From Archivesica marissinica (Eukaryota > Mollusca > Bivalvia > Venerida > Vesicomyidae): a DNA stretch of 64,000 bases. Positions 59,096 to 64,000 of the stretch are shown piece by piece; the stretch's first letter is position 1; each line of letters starts with the position of its first letter. The notes beneath the pieces were generated by a model. The model had not been told where the DNA came from and searched no databases. It saw only the letters and a program-made list of their open reading frames with translations. The stretch is from assembly GCA_014843695.1 (NCBI GenBank), contig CM026398.1:14625896-14689895 (forward strand), in the 5' to 3' direction. Position numbers and translations under genes: made by a program.

Positions 59096-59236
59096 TGTTG
59101 GTTGTTGTTGTTGTTGTTGTTGTTGTTGGTTGTTGTTGGTTGTTGTTGGTTGTTGTTGTTGTTGTTGTTGTTGGTTGTTGTTGTTGTTGTTGGTTGTTGT
59201 TGGTTGTTGTTGTTGTTGTTGTTGTTGGTTGTTGTG

Positions 59237-59267
<31 letters not shown>

Positions 59268-59304
59268 GGTTGTTGTTGGTTGTTGTTGTTGTTGTTTGTT
59301 GTGT
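59096..59304. repeat. (TTG)n microsatellite
   Basis: TTG repeats interrupted by extra G or T, giving phrases such as ttggttgttg. The left end is unknown because of the gap. Confidence 0.97.
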
Positions 59305-59481
59305 ATGCAATATGTATATAATTGTGTAGTATAATTCACTACAGTTAATACGTACGTGATAAAATCATATCACTCATGAGTCATGATCAAACAGTAACAT
59401 ACCCGTCCAAAGTCCTCCACAGCACTGCTGTAAGTGTGTATCAATAATGGCATACACACATATATATATAATAAACATCAA

Positions 59482-60500
59482 TTATCGGTTACAGAACAAG
59501 TTGTTTCTACGTTTTAAGTATGCATTCACCAGATACTTCGACAACCTTCGTGGGTAATTGTTAATAATGTATATAAGTATATCCGAGTCACTCATTCTTG
59601 CATAAGATTCTTTTGATATGATGTCACTAAGGTAATCGTGTCTTATGTCGCTATAAAAGTTACATTTAACAACAAAATGAGCTTCGTCCTCTATTGCACC
59701 CTCGTTGCACAATCTACACAATCTGTGTTCAATAGCTTCACCAATGTATCTACCAGTCTCTACCCTGATAGGCAGGATACCACATCGTAACTGAGCCAGC
59801 AGTGAGCGTTCATTACGTTTTAGGTTTAGATCAACATAATTTTCTCGAATAAAGTCACTCTTAAATAGCCTATAAGTTCTTAATGTTGACACATTAACAA
59901 TACCTTCTCGCCAGACATTTCGGTAAAAGTTCCCTATCATAGACTTTGCAACGTCTAATCCAATAACTGTACGATTATTGAACTGTTCACTTAGACCTAT
60001 GTTTGACCATACATCTTTAAGTTCACTACACCAATTGTTACGACAATTATTATAATCCAAATTGAATACATGTTTTGTTATTCTATTGTCGTCTAGTAAT
60101 AATAGTGTATTCCATAATCTAATCATGTTAGAACAACTAGGGGCTGGTATGATCAATACAGCAAACAGCCGTGGAAGTCGTGATAGCGCAGTGGATGCGC
60201 ATTCGTTTCATGTGCGAAAGGTCCGGAGTTCGAGCCCCGCTGGAGCCATTACGATTGTGCCCTTAGTCAAGGCATTTAAATTCCACGCTGCCTCTTCTCT
60301 CTCCCTCATGGCGATGGATTCCATCAGGAATGAGGTCTCGAGAGTGATTAATATAAGTTTAAGAACTTGTTTCGCAATCGAGCTCAAATAAAGTTGTATA
60401 AACTAAACAGCCGTATTGAATTGCTATATGGTAGAGAGATGGACAATGTCCAGGAGATGGTTCCAATGATTAAATTATTATCAGCTAAATTGAAATTACA
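59482..60500 (-). mobile_element. LINE C-terminal fragment interrupted by a SINE
   Basis: The frame to the left of the SINE (59482-60156 and a few codons beyond) encodes the C-terminal part of a non-LTR polymerase: RNERSLLAQLRCGILPIRVE and a zinc-knuckle-like stretch, HRLCRLCNEG...EDEAHFVVKC. Beyond the SINE, minus-strand sequence from about 60480 to 60415 stays open and continues into the same frame if the SINE and one target copy are ignored. The reverse transcriptase core is absent. Confidence 0.78.
60163..60414 (+). mobile_element. SINE-B copy with 10-bp target duplication
   Basis: The body 60173-60404 is flanked by aaacagccgt at 60163-60172 and 60405-60414. The tRNA-like head and shared 3' tail are both present. 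It is inserted in the LINE fragment in opposite orientation. Confidence 0.93.
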
Positions 60501-60673
60501 AGTTCGTTTAGCTTTCAATTGACGATCATTACTGCTTAATGCTCTATTACTTTGACAAACTAAATTGTGAATGGTTAATATTAAACATAGTAATTTAGTA
60601 ATATATTTGCTTTAATTGCCTTTGTAACCATCGCATTTAACCTGTTTAGCCGAATATAGTTCCGCCTCTTGTC

Positions 60674-60727
60674 GTGCGTGCGTACGTGCGTGCGTATGCG
60701 TGCGTGCGTGCGCTGAGTGCGTGCGTG
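60674..60727. repeat. (TGCG)n microsatellite
   Basis: Alternating purine-pyrimidine tetranucleotides with a few TACG and TATG variants; a potential Z-DNA-forming tract. Confidence 0.93.
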
Positions 60728-60814
60728 TACAGTTTAATAACATAGGAAACAGAGCTATCATAAGTCAAATCACATACAAATAACTTCAACTTGATCGTTA
60801 CAAAAGTCTAGTGT

Positions 60815-61015
60815 CTGCCTCCGTGGTCTAGTGGTTACGGTCACTGACTTGTTTAAACCACTATACCCTATCATTACTGATGGTCACGGGTTCGAGCCCC
60901 ACTCAGACCGTGTCTCTTTATATGTTGGCAGTGTTCTAGGGAGGTTTGTGGAGTTCTGGTTAACCGCTGGAGCCTTTAGAGGAAAGCAGGAAAGATATTG
61001 TTAGGTGAACAGCCC
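60815..61015 (+). mobile_element. SINE-D copy
   Basis: The head has an A-box-like TGGTCTAGTGG and B box GGGTTCGAGCCCC. The anticodon region carries an insertion (ttgtttaaaccactatacc). The core gttaaccgctggagcc follows, with the 3' end lost. Confidence 0.82.
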
Positions 61016-61046
61016 GTCGCTCATCTCATATGGGCAACTGGTGTGT

Positions 61047-61317
61047 GTGTGTTTTACGTTTATTTATCGTCGCTACCGGTTGCCCATATGAGCGACGCGT
61101 CCTGAATAGATTAGTCATTTTAGATGTTGGAGGATAGTGCATGATACAGACAGAGACCCATTTCAGAGTATCCTCTGGTTCTTTTACGTGCACGGTGTAA
61201 AGCACCGACACGAGACCTCGGTTTAACGTCCAATCTGAAAGACTGTTAATTTTATTAGGGTCAGATGGCGGATCGAACTTGCGATCCCTGGATTACCAGC
61301 CCATCGTGATACCACTT
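61047..61317 (-). mobile_element. SINE-A copy, head truncated
   Basis: Complete 3' tail at the left; body intact; the head is cut within the anticodon arm at the right. Confidence 0.87.
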
Positions 61318-61371
61318 GTAGCGACGTTAAATAAACTTAAATAAAATTCTAAGTTAATTTACTTTATTTTA

Positions 61372-61836
61372 TTAAAGCGACACACATCAGTGAAAACACA
61401 CATTTCTACAGAATGTATTTTCCTATTATATGGTATAATTTTGTTCCAAATATTTGCCTCAAATACTGAGTATTTCAACTAATAAACAAACGTCGTATAC
61501 GCGGTTTGTTGCCATAACAAAATAATGTAAACATCCACGCGTAATACAACTACTGTATCCTGCATAACACGATTTATGGTACAGATTTACCGTTATATCT
61601 TATATACTTATATATGTGCCTATTTATTTGTAGACTATTCTTAGTTAAATTATCTCTAAACGACATTATCTAGCGTTTAGTATTGACTCCGATGACAAAC
61701 AAACGTCAATTTTGGAGCATCATACTTTCAATCCACAAAAGCACTGTTTATTGATTCAATGTTCGAAATTATACGCGAAAATTATACGTGAAAAAAATAC
61801 ATTTTATTTGCTTTTTGCGATGTAATGTCGCTTTAA
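61372..61836. mobile_element. TTAA-ended MITE, 465 bp
   Basis: The ends are ttaaagcgacacacatcag and gatgtaatgtcgctttaa. The interior follows the 6482 and 18488 copies. Confidence 0.86.
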
Positions 61837-63414
61837 TATAATTCTTATGGTTTATTAAAATATGAATATAAATCGAGTTATTTCCCTTTCTGTGCCGTAT
61901 AATCACTAGTGCATGGACCACGGGAAGAAGTCAGCATAGAATTAGTGCATTGGCTATCAAATTAAGAATACACCCATTCTCATATTTTTTCATAAATATA
62001 TTACTGATACGACTATAAACATGATCAAAACACCATCCAGATCTTAGCATATTCCATGAAATGCTAAATACATCGGTGATTATAACTTGTAATGCATTAA
62101 ACAACAACCTGTATGTATGACAGATGAAAAGAAACGCCGTGGGCTAAGTAGGAAGTAAAGTAAAGGAAATGATCGCCATTTATTCTCCGAAGTCGTGAAC
62201 GAGGCTATCAAATGTGTTCGGCAATTTCCGTAGGTGTACTCAAAGTGTCTCAAGCATACCGAAAATTGACGGAGTATAGCGATTTATGCGTGTTACTGTG
62301 CCCATAACGTAATAATTCGTCGTCGGTTGTCAAATTGCGTATGCGAAAGACGCATTCATTACTCACACTAACGGCTTTGCATGTGTTTTAATATTACGCA
62401 AACACAGATATTGAAGATCGCGTTTATCGCGTTTATTGTATTTATTGTAATAGTATAGTATACTTTTGGAGCGAGATTTGTTATTTTCGAATATATTGAA
62501 AGGAATTTAATACTAGTTTAAGTTCAGCAAAGGTGATACATATATATAGTCGAATATTGGATTAGTGATAATTGAATCCCATCGGGTAAGTGGAATAATT
62601 TATATAAAGTCGAATAATTATGTGTCGTTATCTGTAACAAATACTGATAGGACAGTAGTTGTGTGGGCTTCTCATAAAGATGTTTACAGGCTACAAGAAG
62701 CAGCTGCTAATTAGGTCATTCTCGATCTGATCCTGGGTGATAACTGATTTTGTAAGATATTTCTTAATAGCGCATTAGTGCTTGTTTTTCGATTCAGTGT
62801 TTTATACCATGTTGTTTTATTTCGTATTTAAATATAAATTAGCAACTGTTTCTTGGCTTTAGAATGTAAATAAGCATTAACTAATAGTAGTGTGGGATTT
62901 TATAATGTGATATGTTTTGTTGCAATATGTCTCTTATAATTCTATTCAGAATGGCTATGTACTTTTAATATGATTGTTTACATTTGTGTTTGCATTACAT
63001 GTATGTACATAGATGAGACTTTAATAAAGATTAAAACTTGTAAAGTCGACACTCTCTGTATATTCACTGACCTATAATATGAATTTCTTATAAGCCATGT
63101 ATAAGTATATATATATATTGTTTTACGTGCGTGTTTGTATGATTCTAAAAAAACGTCAATGTTTACACTAAATATGCAATACTAATCAACACTTTATTTG
63201 CGAGGTGAAAACTTCCAGATAATAACCATTCATTCTATATTCACACTCAACACATTTAACGTAGCAAACCTTTACAAAACATGATTCGTCCTAAAATTGT
63301 TGCGTTTTTATTGTCAACTAAATGAACAATACAGTCACTATAGTTTCTACTGTCAAAGGAAATGTGACATGCATTAAATATCTCTTTCTTTTAAATTATC
63401 TGTTTTTGTTAAAT
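61837..63414. other. Long AT-rich stretch without a recognised gene
   Basis: I see no convincing frame, RNA or repeat. An AATAAAGATTAAAAC near 63023 could be a polyadenylation site of an unseen transcript. Confidence 0.35.
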
Positions 63415-63640
63415 ACGCTAACATAGTATTGGACAGAGTGCACATCCTTGTAGAACACCTCTTGAATCTCTGCTTTTACCTTTACTTTCGATTCTGCTTG
63501 AATACAATTTACTTTGATTTAGTATATGGACTGTCGCAATTTCTCTTAGACATCAAAGTATTTTATATCAGATTGCCATGTAAACCGTTGTTCTATAACC
63601 ATTATTTTTGCTCTATAAATGATCTTGTTTATAGCTGTTA
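63415..63640 (-). pseudogene. Degenerate LINE reverse transcriptase relic
   Basis: On the minus strand a short frame reads through reverse transcriptase blocks leading to motif B: VHILNQSKLYSSRIES, then RGVLQGCALCPIL, where families usually have GVLQGCALSP. A stop follows immediately. Nothing else of the enzyme can be followed. Confidence 0.6.
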
Positions 63641-63649
63641 TGTGTGTTT

Positions 63650-63735
63650 AAGCCATTATTTGGGAAGAGTCTCTAATGTTGTAAGAACTTGTGGCTCAAC
63701 CCATTTTTGCTTTCTTTGCATATATTGTATGTAGT
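63650..63735 (+). mobile_element. LINE 3' UTR fragment
   Basis: gaagagtctctaatgttgt and gtggctcaacccattttt match, with gaps, the 3' UTR of the LINE at about 36917-36970. The strand is opposite to the neighbouring relic, so two insertions are present. Confidence 0.45.
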
Positions 63736-64000
63736 CTGTGTCATAATAGAGCAAAATAAAATATGAATAAATTAACACACAATAAACAACTACGGGTTCT
63801 TCAATATTAGTATCGTCTGTATGATGCTCAGTGTTCTCAGAATGTTCATGATTTGTTTCAAACTGACATACAGTTAATGTGTATACAGTACAATTGCGAA
63901 CAGGTGGATTTGACAACAAATCGTCAAAGAACACATCAATATTCCTCCATGTTGTCCTGATATGAAATTAAATGTTCCTATTGTGTCATTATTAACAATA
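63736..64000. other. Unassigned end of window
   Basis: AT-rich, with no recognised feature. A 92-codon minus-strand frame (63656-63934) overlaps the LINE fragment and looks like chance. Confidence 0.35.

Noticed and set aside
57847..59339. ORFs of 417-600 codons spanning the gap
   Set aside because: Most residues are unknown because the frame runs through 1000 N.

Overview
This is eukaryotic DNA, rich in AT, with introns, short interspersed elements (SINEs), LINE relics and very large tandem arrays. Two features point to an invertebrate, most likely a lophotrochozoan and probably a mollusc: a NIT-domain receptor guanylate cyclase and a cysteine-rich Methuselah/adhesion-type GPCR. The species cannot be fixed from the sequence alone. 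Only two host genes are convincing, and most of the window is mobile or tandemly repeated DNA.

Layout. 1-4.4 kb: a 49-bp array, SINE copies, small foldback elements and a 26-bp array. 4.4-7.6 kb: two minus-strand exons of the NIT-domain guanylate cyclase, with SINEs, a MITE and a long hairpin in the intron. 7.9-17.8 kb: four successive minisatellites with units of 32, 22, 40 and 42 bp. 18-23.4 kb: SINEs, MITEs and a 3.1-kb element with 236-bp terminal inverted repeats and an 8-bp target duplication. 23.9-28.5 kb: a two-exon GPCR gene whose stop codon opens a 28-bp minisatellite that lies ahead of the first AATAAA. 28.5-37.1 kb: SINEs, MITEs and two LINE relics on opposite strands. 37.1-43.7 kb: SINEs, MITEs, a LINE C-terminal fragment and a 690-bp ATCT microsatellite. 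44.4-58.1 kb: a 13.7-kb satellite of a 16-bp unit with higher-order structure, running into a 1000-N assembly gap. 59.1-64 kb: a TTG microsatellite, LINE relics, SINEs and a MITE.

I name the tRNA-headed SINE families A to F for this window only. A ends in a conserved 3' block that includes AATAAACGTAAAACAC. B and E have different heads but share a 3' tail. C and D share a core. F is known here only as two fragments. Many copies keep target-site duplications of 10-14 bp, so they are retrotransposed copies and not tRNA genes.

Very long open frames in the 16-, 22- and 42-bp arrays are a by-product of stop-free repeat units and are not annotated as genes. Element boundaries and identities were read by eye; copy numbers are estimates from array length divided by unit length.
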